From: Labilithrix sp.
Lineage (GTDB): Bacteria > Myxococcota_A > Polyangia > Polyangiales > Polyangiaceae
Assembly: GCA_019637225.1 (NCBI GenBank)
Contig: JAHBWC010000026.1
Location: 18,152-82,151, forward strand
Reading direction: 5' to 3'
DNA: 64,000 nucleotides
Part shown: one piece after another, positions 34,201 through 42,244 of the stretch
How the letters are laid out: every line of letters begins with the position of its first letter
How positions within the stretch are numbered: the first letter of the stretch is position 1
Translations under genes and position numbers: made by a program
Notes under the pieces: generated by a model
Databases searched by the model: none
The model's input: the letters and a program-made list of their open reading frames with translations, nothing else
Told to the model about the DNA's origin: nothing

Positions 34201-37200
34201 TCAGGACTCGAGCGGCATCTCGAGGCGAAAGACGGTGCGACCCGACGCGTGGCGGACATCGAGGTTGCCACCGTGCCGGAGGATGATGTCTCGCGCCGTC
34301 GACAGCCCGAGCCCGGTGCCCTTTCCGGCGGGCTTCGTGGTGAAGAACGGCTCGAAGATGCGCTCCTTGAGCTCATCCGGTACGCCGGGACCGCTGTCGG
34401 TCAGCTCGATGACCACCCGCTGGTCCTCGACGGCGGTGTGCACCTCCACCCAGCCTCCCTTGCCCGCCGCGTGGGCGCCGTTCTCGATCAAGTTCGTTAG
34501 CACCTGCGCAACGAGTGGCTCCGCGCAGTGGATCGTGCCGCGGAACTCGAGGCGCTCCCGGACGTCGATGCCCTCGAGCGCGTGGCGGATGGTGGCCTTG
34601 ACCCGGCGGAGCATCGTCTCGATCTCCACGGGCTTGCGCTTGACCTCCACGCCGCGCTTGAAGCCGAGGAGCTCGCGCGAGAGCGACGCGACCAGCCGGC
34701 TGCAATGTTCGATGACGTCGAGCAGCTGCGCGGCGGGCGTCTCGGGCGCGATCGCCTCCGGCGGGAGGAGCGCGCGGAGCGGCCCGACGGCGTTGACGAT
34801 GCCGTTGGCCGGGTTGCGGATCTCGTGCGCGAGACCGGCCGACAGGGTGCCGAGGGCCGCGAGCTTCTCGGTCTCGAGGAGCTGGAGGGCCAGCGCCCTC
34901 AGCGCGAGCTGCGACCGCACGCGGGCGCGGAGCTCGACGGGCTCGAACGGCTTGTGGACGTAGTCGATCGCGCCCGCGTCGAACCCGGCGAGCTTGTCGC
35001 CGACGCCGCCGAACGTGGTGAGCATGAGCACCGGCGCCATGCGCGTCCTCGGGAGGGCGCGGAACCTCTTCGTGAGCTCGATGCCGTCGATGCCCGGCAT
35101 CGCGATGTCGGTCACCAAGAGGTCCGGCGCGTGGATCATCGCGAGCTCGAGGGCGGCGAGGCCGTCGGGCGCGGCGAGCACGCGGTACTCCGCCGCGAGC
35201 ACCCGCGCGGTTCGATCGCGGAGCTCCGGATCGTCTTCCGCGAGGAGGATCGTGGCGCGCGCGGTGCCGGGGGGCTCGTAGACCGACGGCAGCGCGGCCT
35301 CCGTCGCGGCGACGCCGTAGTCGCTCGGACGGAGCGGGGCTCCTCGCGCGACGAGCGGCGTCGCTTCGGCGTCGGCCGCCGTCAGCGGCAGCTCGACCCG
35401 GAAGGATGCGCCGCCGTTCTCTCCGTCGTACACGCCCACGCTCCCGCCGTGCGCTTCGGCGAGCTCCTTCACGAGCGCGAGGCCGAGGCCGCTCCCGCTG
35501 ATCGCGGTGTTCTTGGACGCTTGCCCTCGCTCGAAGCGGCCGAACAGGCGCTGCCGGAGCTCCGGCGCGATGCCGGGCCCGTTGTCGCGCACCTCGATCA
35601 CCGCGCGTCCGTCCCGCGACGAGAGCCTCACGTCGATCGCTCCCTGCCCGGACGCCGAGGGCGTGAACTTCACCGCGTTCGAGACGAGGTTCGCGAGGAT
35701 GCGCTCGATCGCGTTCGGATCGGCGTGAACCACGAGCCCCTTCTCGACGTCGTGCTCGAGCGCGAGCCCGGCGACGCGCGCCGCGGGCTTCCACGCCTCG
35801 GCGACGGCCTCGACCATCGCGCCGAGATCGCAAGGCGCCATCGCGAGCCGGACGTCCGCCTCGCGCCCCTCGGCGAGAATGAGCAGCTCGTCGACCATGC
35901 GGAGGACGCGTCGCGCGCCGTGCTCGACCGCGTCGAGCGTACGGTCGGGCGTGGGCGCTTGGCCCGCGGCGCCGCGCGCTCGAGCCGAGCGCGCCTCGTC
36001 GATCGCGAGCAGGATGAGCGACAGCGGCGACCGGATGTCGTGGTTGATGTTGGCGAAGATGCGGTCGCGGACCTCCTTCGCCTGTTCGAGGTCGCGGACC
36101 GTCCCGGCGAGCTGATCGCGCGCCTGGCTCAGCTCTGCGGTCCGCTCGGTGACGCGCAGCTCGAGGCTCCGTCGGTACTCTTCGACGACGAGGTAGCTGA
36201 TCGCGTTGTCGATCGCCATCTGGACCGACGGCACGATGAACGAGAGGAGCTCCTCGCGCTCGGCGAGGTTCGCCGACGCGTGGGCGAACACTGCGAGCTT
36301 GCCCGTCTTGTGCCCGCCGCGGCCTTCGAGCGCCCGCTCGAGCGGCGACGAGCCCCCCTCGCCATGCTCGGCGGCGCGCGCGATTTTCACGCCGTCGGCC
36401 TCCGTGTCGAGCTCCACGCGGGCTCGGGCGAAGCCCGCTTCCTTCACGAGCGCGCTCGCAATGGCCGCGAGCGTGAGATCGAGATCGAGGTTGCTCTGGA
36501 TCAGCTCGTTGACGGTGTGGGCCGTGCGGAGCTGCGCCGCTTGCACCGCGAGCTTCGCCCGTGCCGTCTCGAGCTGCTCGTAGCGCGCACGAAGCGTCTC
36601 GTGGGCGTCGTCGAGCTCATTCGCTACCGCACGTGAGGACGTTAGCCAACGGATTGCGCGGTGCAGTCGGCTGACGCGGTCGCTGCCCGCGGGCAGCATG
36701 ACATCGAACCGCATGCCTCGCGGTAGTGGCGAGAGCTCGACTCGAGCGACGGACTTACCGACCAGCCTGGGAACCGCCCGAAATCCACCTTGGCAGAGCA
36801 GATAGAACTCAGGGCACGGCGCGTAGCCCTCGTCGAGCTGTACATCGAGAGCTAGGCGGTCTGGCCCCAGGTCGATGAAGGTCGTCCGCATGCAGGTGAA
36901 AACCTGAGCGCCGCCGCCCTTGCCGCTCCGCGTCGTGTCGGACGACGACGCGAGCCATTGATAGAACTGCTTCGGAGTGAAGAGGGCACCGACGATGAGG
37001 CTCGTATGTCGGAGCAGCGGCGAATCGATCCACCCTGCCCCCATCTCGACGATCTCGTCTTCCGAACAGAGCTCGCGGAGGTTCTCCATCATCTGGACGA
37101 AGGCCGCCCAGTCGATGCGCTCGTGCTTGTTCTCGAGATGAGCGATTGAATAGGTGAGGCCAGCGGTCAGGGCGCTCGCCGGCAGCCCCTTGGCTTTCAC

Positions 37201-37245
37201 TCCTCGGAACGGCATCTCGAGGATGCGGCACGAGACTTCTCTCAT
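34201..37245 (-). CDS. Giant sensor with two complete kinase cores separated by a receiver
   Basis: 1014 residues, no membrane helix. Residues 1-195: input domain I cannot assign to a known family, with several Cys and aromatic residues (CPEFYLLCQGGFRAVPRLVG). Then coiled coil (about 205-245), GAF-like region (about 250-370) and coiled coil. First core: HisKA with His402 (NINHDIRSP) and HATPase (DNGPGIAPE, GSGLGLALV). Receiver with Asp713 (VTDIAMPG, HKPF). Second core: HisKA with His807 (GLAHEIRNP) and HATPase (DSGPGVPDE, FEPFFTTKPAGKGTGLGL). Two intact kinases in one chain suggest an internal phosphorelay. Start ATG 37245 is 28 bases after the KAS III gene, so it is in the enzyme operon. Confidence 0.9.
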   Translation of the reverse strand: MREVSCRILEMPFRGVKAKGLPASALTAGLTYSIAHLENKHERIDWAAFVQMMENLRELCSEDEIVEMGAGWIDSPLLRHTSLIVGALFTPKQFYQWLASSSDTTRSGKGGGAQVFTCMRTTFIDLGPDRLALDVQLDEGYAPCPEFYLLCQGGFRAVPRLVGKSVARVELSPLPRGMRFDVMLPAGSDRVSRLHRAIRWLTSSRAVANELDDAHETLRARYEQLETARAKLAVQAAQLRTAHTVNELIQSNLDLDLTLAAIASALVKEAGFARARVELDTEADGVKIARAAEHGEGGSSPLERALEGRGGHKTGKLAVFAHASANLAEREELLSFIVPSVQMAIDNAISYLVVEEYRRSLELRVTERTAELSQARDQLAGTVRDLEQAKEVRDRIFANINHDIRSPLSLILLAIDEARSARARGAAGQAPTPDRTLDAVEHGARRVLRMVDELLILAEGREADVRLAMAPCDLGAMVEAVAEAWKPAARVAGLALEHDVEKGLVVHADPNAIERILANLVSNAVKFTPSASGQGAIDVRLSSRDGRAVIEVRDNGPGIAPELRQRLFGRFERGQASKNTAISGSGLGLALVKELAEAHGGSVGVYDGENGGASFRVELPLTAADAEATPLVARGAPLRPSDYGVAATEAALPSVYEPPGTARATILLAEDDPELRDRTARVLAAEYRVLAAPDGLAALELAMIHAPDLLVTDIAMPGIDGIELTKRFRALPRTRMAPVLMLTTFGGVGDKLAGFDAGAIDYVHKPFEPVELRARVRSQLALRALALQLLETEKLAALGTLSAGLAHEIRNPANGIVNAVGPLRALLPPEAIAPETPAAQLLDVIEHCSRLVASLSRELLGFKRGVEVKRKPVEIETMLRRVKATIRHALEGIDVRERLEFRGTIHCAEPLVAQVLTNLIENGAHAAGKGGWVEVHTAVEDQRVVIELTDSGPGVPDELKERIFEPFFTTKPAGKGTGLGLSTARDIILRHGGNLDVRHASGRTVFRLEMPLES

Positions 37246-37273
37246 CGCGATGGGCGTCCGGTCGGCACTAGCG

Positions 37274-38350
37274 TCACCTCCCCCAACGTATCGTCATCCC
37301 CGACCATGTCATTCCCGTGCCTCCCTGAAAACATGAGACGACGTCGCCAGGCTTCAGGAGGCCCTCTCTCTCTCCAACGGCCATCTGGAACGGGAGATTT
37401 ACCGAGCTGATCGTTCCGGTGAAGTGAAAGTGATCGACCGAGCGCGTGTGGGTGAGTGAGGCAGCGCGCTTGGTCACAGGGAGAAGCCACTTGAACCCTT
37501 GATGGGTCGCAAAGAACTGGACGTCTTCGTGAGTGAGGCCAGCGCTGACGAGCGACTCGTCGACGACCTGTTTCGCGCGGTCTGCGATCCGTACGACCAT
37601 GTCTAGGTTGGCGAGGCGATCCTCCGAATAAATCACGCACCGATCATCCTGCCACCGGCCGCCTGGAACGCCGCACACCAGGGCCCCCCAGAGCTTGCCG
37701 GCGGTGTGATGGGAGTGAGACAGGATGCCGCGACCGTCGGACACCGCTCCGACGACGACTGCGGATGCCGCGTCGCCACCCCAGGCATCGATGAGCTCGC
37801 CGGAGGCTGGAAAACGCGTCAATGCGGATGACTGAGTCAGCAGTGCGTACTTGATCTGACCGCTCGCGATCATCCCCTGAGCGAGCGTGAGCTGCATCAT
37901 GAACGAGTTGCACGCGGCGTCGACAGCTAGCGATGTGCATCGCTCACTGAGCTCGAGGTTGCCGTGGACGACCGCCGCGGACGGCACGTTGATGAAGTCG
38001 GGACAGATCTGATGACTGAGGACGAGGCCGATCTCCTCCTTCGCGATGCCGGCCCGTGCGATGGCCTCGCGTGCGGCGAACGTCTCCATGTCGGAGGCGG
38101 TCATGTCGTCGGGGATCACGCGCCTCTCGCGCGCGCCCTGAAAGGGATCGTTGGCGAGCTCGGCGAGCGCGGCGAGCGTCAGCCTCGCGCCGTCGGTGTT
38201 CTCCTTCACCAGTTCGGCATGAAGCTTGTCCACCCGCCGTGCGGCTTTTTCTTTCCAGTTCTGAACGACGTGATCAGGCCACCACGCGTTCGTGCGGATC
38301 TCCGAGGGGAGATAGGTGCCGATGCCCAGAATTCCAACCGCGTTTCTCAT
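37274..38350 (-). CDS. KAS III-like beta-ketoacyl synthase (FabH superfamily)
   Basis: Thiolase-fold enzyme of 358 residues that would join an acyl-CoA or acyl-ACP with a second unit. The nucleophile is Cys147 in VDAACNSF and a catalytic His283 lies in FFATHQGFKW, both in family positions. The usual Asn of the GNTSAAS block is not evident; the region reads FTGTISSVNLP. The end FQGGTGMTWSGMTIRW resembles the C-terminal G-G-G-x-x-W-G segment of FabH. Start ATG 38350 opens MRNAVGILGIGTYLPSEI, a typical FabH beginning. Loss of the Asn suggests acyl transfer without decarboxylation of malonyl, as in some KAS III relatives. It lies 113 bases after the ThDP gene and 28 before the sensor. Confidence 0.83.
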   Translation of the reverse strand: MRNAVGILGIGTYLPSEIRTNAWWPDHVVQNWKEKAARRVDKLHAELVKENTDGARLTLAALAELANDPFQGARERRVIPDDMTASDMETFAAREAIARAGIAKEEIGLVLSHQICPDFINVPSAAVVHGNLELSERCTSLAVDAACNSFMMQLTLAQGMIASGQIKYALLTQSSALTRFPASGELIDAWGGDAASAVVVGAVSDGRGILSHSHHTAGKLWGALVCGVPGGRWQDDRCVIYSEDRLANLDMVVRIADRAKQVVDESLVSAGLTHEDVQFFATHQGFKWLLPVTKRAASLTHTRSVDHFHFTGTISSVNLPFQMAVGEREGLLKPGDVVSCFQGGTGMTWSGMTIRWGR

Positions 38351-38463
38351 AGTACATCTCCAAGAGCCGTGCTGATGGCGCACCTCCGCGACACGTGCGC
38401 GAGCACGTTGGAGGCGCTGGTGGATCGTCGATGTGGCCGGTGACTCGGCCGTCGCAAGCGGAG

Positions 38464-40248
38464 CTAGTTCGTGTCCCGCTTGGCCTTCGCCATCTCCTTC
38501 AGGAACTCGAGGCGTCCGCTCTGCAGACGCACTTCGCGGTCGATCCGGATGTCGAGGACGAGCGGGCCGTTCGCCGAGAGCGCGAGGAGATCGTGCTTGA
38601 GGATGTCGCCGGGCTGCTCGATCACGATCGCCGCAGCGCCCACGCCCTCGGCGAGCTGCGCGACGTTCATCGGACACGCGAACGACGGCGTGCGGCCGTA
38701 GACGGCGTCGTTGCCGACCTCGACGAGGCCGTACCGCTGGTCGTTGAGCACCGCGAAGATCATCGGGATCCCCTCCTGCGCCGCGGTGCCGACGTCGCCG
38801 AGGCCCATCGAGAAGCAACCGTCTCCGCAGACGGCGACGACGGGCGCGTCGGGGCGGCCGACCTTGACGCCGAGCGCGGAACCGATGCCCGAGGCCATCG
38901 AACCGAGGCCGAACATGATCATGAAGCCGCGCGGCGACTTGATCTCGAGGTGGTGGAGCGCGAAGAACATGTGCGAGCCGATGTCCGACGTGAACAGCGT
39001 GCTCGCGGGCAGGGCGCGCTGGAGCTCCCAGAGCGCGCGCTGCGGAGAGATGCGACCCTCCGGTCCGACGAGGACCTCGGCGCCCGTCTGCTGGCGCCGG
39101 ACTCCGAACGTGCGCGGCGCGCGCGGCGTCGGATCGAGCCGCTCGATGATCTGCGGGACCGCGCTCTCCACCGTGTCGACCACGCCGAGCGTGATCGGGT
39201 AGTTTCGGCCGATGCGCTGCGCCTCGACGTCGAGCTGGATGAAGTGCTCGGAGGCGGCGAGCTTCTTGCTCCAGCTGTCGGTCGCCGTCTCGCCGAGGCC
39301 GGTGCCGATCGCCATGAGGACATCGACGCCCTGCGCGAGGTAGTCCGACGCGGAGGGGTGACCACCCCAGCCGAACACGCCGAGGCTGAGCGGATGATCC
39401 TCCGGGAAGACGCCCTTGCCCTTCGGCGTGGTCATCACGGGCATCTGCAGGCGCTCGGCGAGCTCACGCACGAGCCGCGGTCCGTTTCCCCAGCGCGCGC
39501 CGGAGCCGACGAGCAAGAGCCCGTGCTTCGCTTCCGAGAGCGCGTCCGCCGTCGTATCGAGCGAGTGCGCGGACGGCCTGAACTCGAGCCGCGACGTCAC
39601 CTCGACCGCCGGGGGCCGCGAGTGCGCGGTACCGACATCCATCGGGAGCGTGATGACGGCGGGACCGCGCCGGCCGCTGGTGGCCGTCGCGATGGCGCGC
39701 CGGAGGAGGCCCGGTGCCGTGTTCGGGTCCCGCGCTTCCGCGGCGAACTTGGAGATGCTCCTCACCATGTGGACGATGTCGAGCCCCTCGCTCGTACCTT
39801 CCTGCACGGCGCCCTGACCGAAGCGCTCGCGCGGCACCTCGCCCGTGATCACGAGCACGGGGAGCCCGTCGGCGTGGGCGGACGCGAGGCCCGTCATGGC
39901 GTTGAGGATCCCAGGGCCAGAGGTCACGACGACGACGCCGAGCTTGCCCGTGGCCTGCGCATAGCCGGCCGCCGCGAAGATCGCGCCGGCTTCGTGCCTC
40001 GTGGTGATCGTCCGGATCTCCGGGCGGTCGAGCAGCGCGTCGTGGATCGGGGCGATCGGGCCGCCAGGCAGGCCGAAGATCACCTCCACGCCCGCGTCGA
40101 CGAGGATGTCGACCAGGACGTCGGCGGTCCTCGCGGTGGGCTTCGCCTCCCGCTTGACGATCATCGATTGACGCGACGACTCGTCGGCGGGGGGGGACGT
40201 GTCCGGTGTGACGAGGGACGCGTCCAAACTACGTGCTGCAAAGCCCAT
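38464..40248 (-). CDS. Thiamine-diphosphate-dependent synthase (acetolactate-synthase-like)
   Basis: Large ThDP enzyme of 594 residues with the three-domain acetolactate synthase/pyruvate oxidase layout. PYR domain about 38-210 with catalytic Glu86 (TTRHEAGAIFAAAGYA) and VTSGPGILNAMTGLA; central domain about 225-370; PP domain with the ThDP motif GDG (Asp near residue 476, VCGDGCFSMGLGD) and the matching Asn 28 residues on (AVLNDQRYG). Catalysis would join a decarboxylated 2-keto acid to an aldehyde or second keto acid. Not the housekeeping ilvB by context: no small subunit or ilvC, and an Asp/Pro-rich N-terminal extension. Start ATG 40248, 16 bases after the regulator gene. Confidence 0.86.
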   Translation of the reverse strand: MGFAARSLDASLVTPDTSPPADESSRQSMIVKREAKPTARTADVLVDILVDAGVEVIFGLPGGPIAPIHDALLDRPEIRTITTRHEAGAIFAAAGYAQATGKLGVVVVTSGPGILNAMTGLASAHADGLPVLVITGEVPRERFGQGAVQEGTSEGLDIVHMVRSISKFAAEARDPNTAPGLLRRAIATATSGRRGPAVITLPMDVGTAHSRPPAVEVTSRLEFRPSAHSLDTTADALSEAKHGLLLVGSGARWGNGPRLVRELAERLQMPVMTTPKGKGVFPEDHPLSLGVFGWGGHPSASDYLAQGVDVLMAIGTGLGETATDSWSKKLAASEHFIQLDVEAQRIGRNYPITLGVVDTVESAVPQIIERLDPTPRAPRTFGVRRQQTGAEVLVGPEGRISPQRALWELQRALPASTLFTSDIGSHMFFALHHLEIKSPRGFMIMFGLGSMASGIGSALGVKVGRPDAPVVAVCGDGCFSMGLGDVGTAAQEGIPMIFAVLNDQRYGLVEVGNDAVYGRTPSFACPMNVAQLAEGVGAAAIVIEQPGDILKHDLLALSANGPLVLDIRIDREVRLQSGRLEFLKEMAKAKRDTN

Positions 40249-40264
40249 GGAGACCTTCTCTTCG

Positions 40265-40867
40265 TTATTGGGCGCGAGCTTCTAACTCGCTGCCGCGTGC
40301 TGGGAACATCAAGGACAAGAGGAGCCGAACGTCGATCGGCTTCGGGAGACACTTCACCGCGCCTGCCTCGAGCGCCTTCTGCTCGAGCGCGGACGTGAAC
40401 GCACCGCTCACGACGTAGACGGCCACGTCCTTCGTCGCGGGGTTCTTCTTCAGGCGACGACACACCTCGAGCCCGTCGATGCCGGGCATGTACACGTCGA
40501 GGAGGACCGCGTGCGGGTGGAACGAGCCGACCAGCACGAGCGCGTCGATGCCGTTCGAGGTCGTCGTGACCTCGACGCGGTCGGCGAAGCGCTTCAGCGA
40601 GCGCGAGAGCGCCTTGAGCTGATCGACCTCGTCGTCGACGATCAGGAGTCGCTTCTTCGCGGCGTCCTGAAGGTCGGCGGGGATGGGCATGTCGTGGCGA
40701 ACGAGGAACGTGACGAGGTCGGCCGCGCGGATGCGCCGGTGGCCGCCCGGCGTGCGGAATGCGATGAGCAGTCCATCGTCCACCCACTTCTTGACGGAGC
40801 TGGGGTTCACCTGGAGGAGCTCCCCGACCTCGCTGGAAGTCAAAAGTTGGTCGCTGACGATTTTCAC
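40265..40867 (-). CDS. HTH-receiver transcription regulator
   Basis: 200 residues. Residues about 8-60 form an excisionase/MerR-like DNA-binding domain (LLTSSEVGELLQVNPSSVKKWVDDGLLIAFRTPGGHRRI), followed by a receiver at about 70-190 (LLIVDDEVDQLKAL, VLLDVYMPGIDG, KCLPKPID). The DNA-binding part precedes the receiver, the reverse of most response regulators. Start is GTG 40867, supported by AAGGAG eight bases upstream. First gene of the run with the ThDP enzyme, KAS III and the double kinase, whose likely output it is. Confidence 0.87.
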   Translation of the reverse strand: MKIVSDQLLTSSEVGELLQVNPSSVKKWVDDGLLIAFRTPGGHRRIRAADLVTFLVRHDMPIPADLQDAAKKRLLIVDDEVDQLKALSRSLKRFADRVEVTTTSNGIDALVLVGSFHPHAVLLDVYMPGIDGLEVCRRLKKNPATKDVAVYVVSGAFTSALEQKALEAGAVKCLPKPIDVRLLLSLMFPARGSELEARAQ

Positions 40868-41222
40868 GGATTTCTCTCCTTAGTCGTACTTGGCTGCTTC
40901 GTCAAAGTGAAAACGACAAATTCGTTCTTTACGCTATTACAGCTTCTGTCGGGATACAACGCGCTCGACGTGGTGCAGCCCAACCTTCAAGTGTACGGCG
41001 AGCCTCGAAAAAGCGCGGAGAAAGTCGCACCTGCGGGCCGAGGTCGCCCCACTGCGTGCGCGGGCGTGGATGGCGGGCTCCTCCCGAGGGACGAAGTCGA
41101 TGATTCGTCCGGCGTTTCTCCGGCCTCGCCGGCGTGGGGCCGTCGCCTCGCCGTCGCCGCCCCTCGCGCCCGAGCTGGCCGGCGGCCGGCGCCCGAGCCC
41201 CGGCCGCGGGGCGGCGCGCGCC
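40868..41222. other. 355-base region without a gene, upstream of the ThDP/KAS III operon
   Basis: No supported coding frame. The half next to the regulator gene (40870-40980) is distinctly AT-richer than the genome and carries the AAGGAG ribosome site at 40876-40881, so it is the likely promoter and leader of the minus-strand operon; no convincing -35/-10 pair could be fixed. The other half is GC-rich and holds the end of the convergent region near the CBS-pair gene, without a clear hairpin. Confidence 0.6.
40876..40881 (-). promoter_or_regulatory. Shine-Dalgarno of the HTH-receiver gene
   Basis: AAGGAG on the minus strand, eight bases before the GTG at 40867. It supports that GTG as the start. 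Confidence 0.75.
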
Positions 41223-41669
41223 TCAGCCGCGGACCTCACGCTCCGTAATGGCGCGCAAGAGCTCGCCGACACGGTCGGCCTGGTCGCGCCGCGCGATGTC
41301 CGAGAGGCTGATCACCCCGACGGGCCTGCGCTCCTCGTCGACGCAGATGATCCGGCTCTTGTGGTAGCGGCGCATCAGATCCTCCGCGAGCTCGAGCTCG
41401 TCGTCCGGCGCGCAGGTGATCGGGCCGGGCGTCATCACATAGCGTAGCGGCGTGCTCGCGTGGAGGCGCGCCATGTTGGCCGTCTGGCACTCGGCGAGGA
41501 CGCGGATCGCGAGGTCGCGATCGGTGACGGTCCCGACGACGCGCCCCCGTTCGTCGCAGACCGGGACGAAGCCGAGCTTCCGCGTTCGCATGAGCGCCGC
41601 GGTGTGCGAGGCGGGGGCGTCCAGGTGGGAAGAGACCACGGGGGTCCTCATCAGCTCTCGGCAAAGCAT
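41223..41669 (-). CDS. CBS-domain pair protein
   Basis: 148 residues made of two CBS domains: MRTPVVSSHLDAPASHTAALMRTRKLGFVPVCDERGRVVGTVTDRDLA (first) and VMTPGPITCAPDDELELAEDLMRRYHKSRIICVDEERRPVGVISLSDIA (second), given here as overlapping short blocks of the family. CBS pairs bind adenosyl ligands such as AMP, ATP or c-di-AMP and act as energy sensors; stand-alone proteins often regulate a partner enzyme. The G-x-V-T-D-R-D and G-V-I-S-L-S-D ends are standard. Start ATG 41669, chosen over the longer frame because it precedes the first domain directly. Divergent from the small receiver gene. Confidence 0.88.
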   Translation of the reverse strand: MLCRELMRTPVVSSHLDAPASHTAALMRTRKLGFVPVCDERGRVVGTVTDRDLAIRVLAECQTANMARLHASTPLRYVMTPGPITCAPDDELELAEDLMRRYHKSRIICVDEERRPVGVISLSDIARRDQADRVGELLRAITEREVRG

Positions 41670-41793
41670 GGCTGGCACCTTCGATGGTCGACCGCGACGA
41701 GACCGCGACGAGGGGAAAAGCGATGCGTCTTCGCGGGGTGGAGCATCGCGCGTGCCCATCGAGAGCCCTCGACGTGGTAGAACTATCGATCAC

Positions 41794-42216
41794 GTGATCC
41801 TCCTCGTCGAAGACAACGAAGACGACGCCGCGCTTGCGCTGCGTGCCTTCCGGAAGCACGAGCCGAACCGCGAGATCCACGTCGCGGAGGACGGCGTCGT
41901 CGCGCTCGAGTTCCTCCACGGGAAGCCCGGCGCCTCGCCGAGCGCGCCTCTCCCGCGGGTCGTCTTGCTCGATCTCAAGCTCCCGAAGCTCGACGGCTTT
42001 CAGGTCCTCGAGCGAATTCGTCACGAGCCGCGCACGTCGAACCTGCCCGTCGTGATGCTGACGTCGTCGGCGGAGCACACGGACATCGAGCGGAGCTACG
42101 CGCTCGGCGCGAACAGCTACGTACGGAAGCCGATCAGCTTCGTCGAGTTCCTCGACGCCGCCAAGCAGCTCGGCGACTACTGGCTCTCGCTCAACCTGAC
42201 CGCCCCGCAGGGCTGA
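41794..42216 (+). CDS. Single-domain response regulator (Rcp1-like)
   Basis: 140 residues, receiver domain only: ILLVEDNEDD, LLDLKLPKLDG with the phospho-acceptor Asp, MLTSSAEHTD and the RKPISF lysine. The D-x-K-L-P-x-x-D-G-x-x-V-L block and the extra loop before it (HGKPGASPSAPLPR) fit the Rcp1/CheY-like group that partners with cytoplasmic phytochrome-like or hybrid kinases. No output domain, so it relays phosphate or binds a target. Start GTG 41794 opens the domain exactly; longer frames add unrelated sequence. Confidence 0.85.
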   Translation: MILLVEDNEDDAALALRAFRKHEPNREIHVAEDGVVALEFLHGKPGASPSAPLPRVVLLDLKLPKLDGFQVLERIRHEPRTSNLPVVMLTSSAEHTDIERSYALGANSYVRKPISFVEFLDAAKQLGDYWLSLNLTAPQG

Positions 42217-42244
42217 ACCTCGCGCCGTCGCGCGAGGCGCCTCG

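Noticed and set aside
37274..40248. Polyketide or fatty-acid gene cluster
   Set aside because: No acyl carrier protein, ketoreductase or large synthase is near; only two enzymes are present.
38464..40248. Housekeeping ilvB
   Set aside because: No regulatory subunit or ilvC nearby, and the setting is signalling genes; not excluded fully.
41790..41978. Small minus-strand frame opposite the single-domain receiver
   Set aside because: Shadow; no ribosome site or family.
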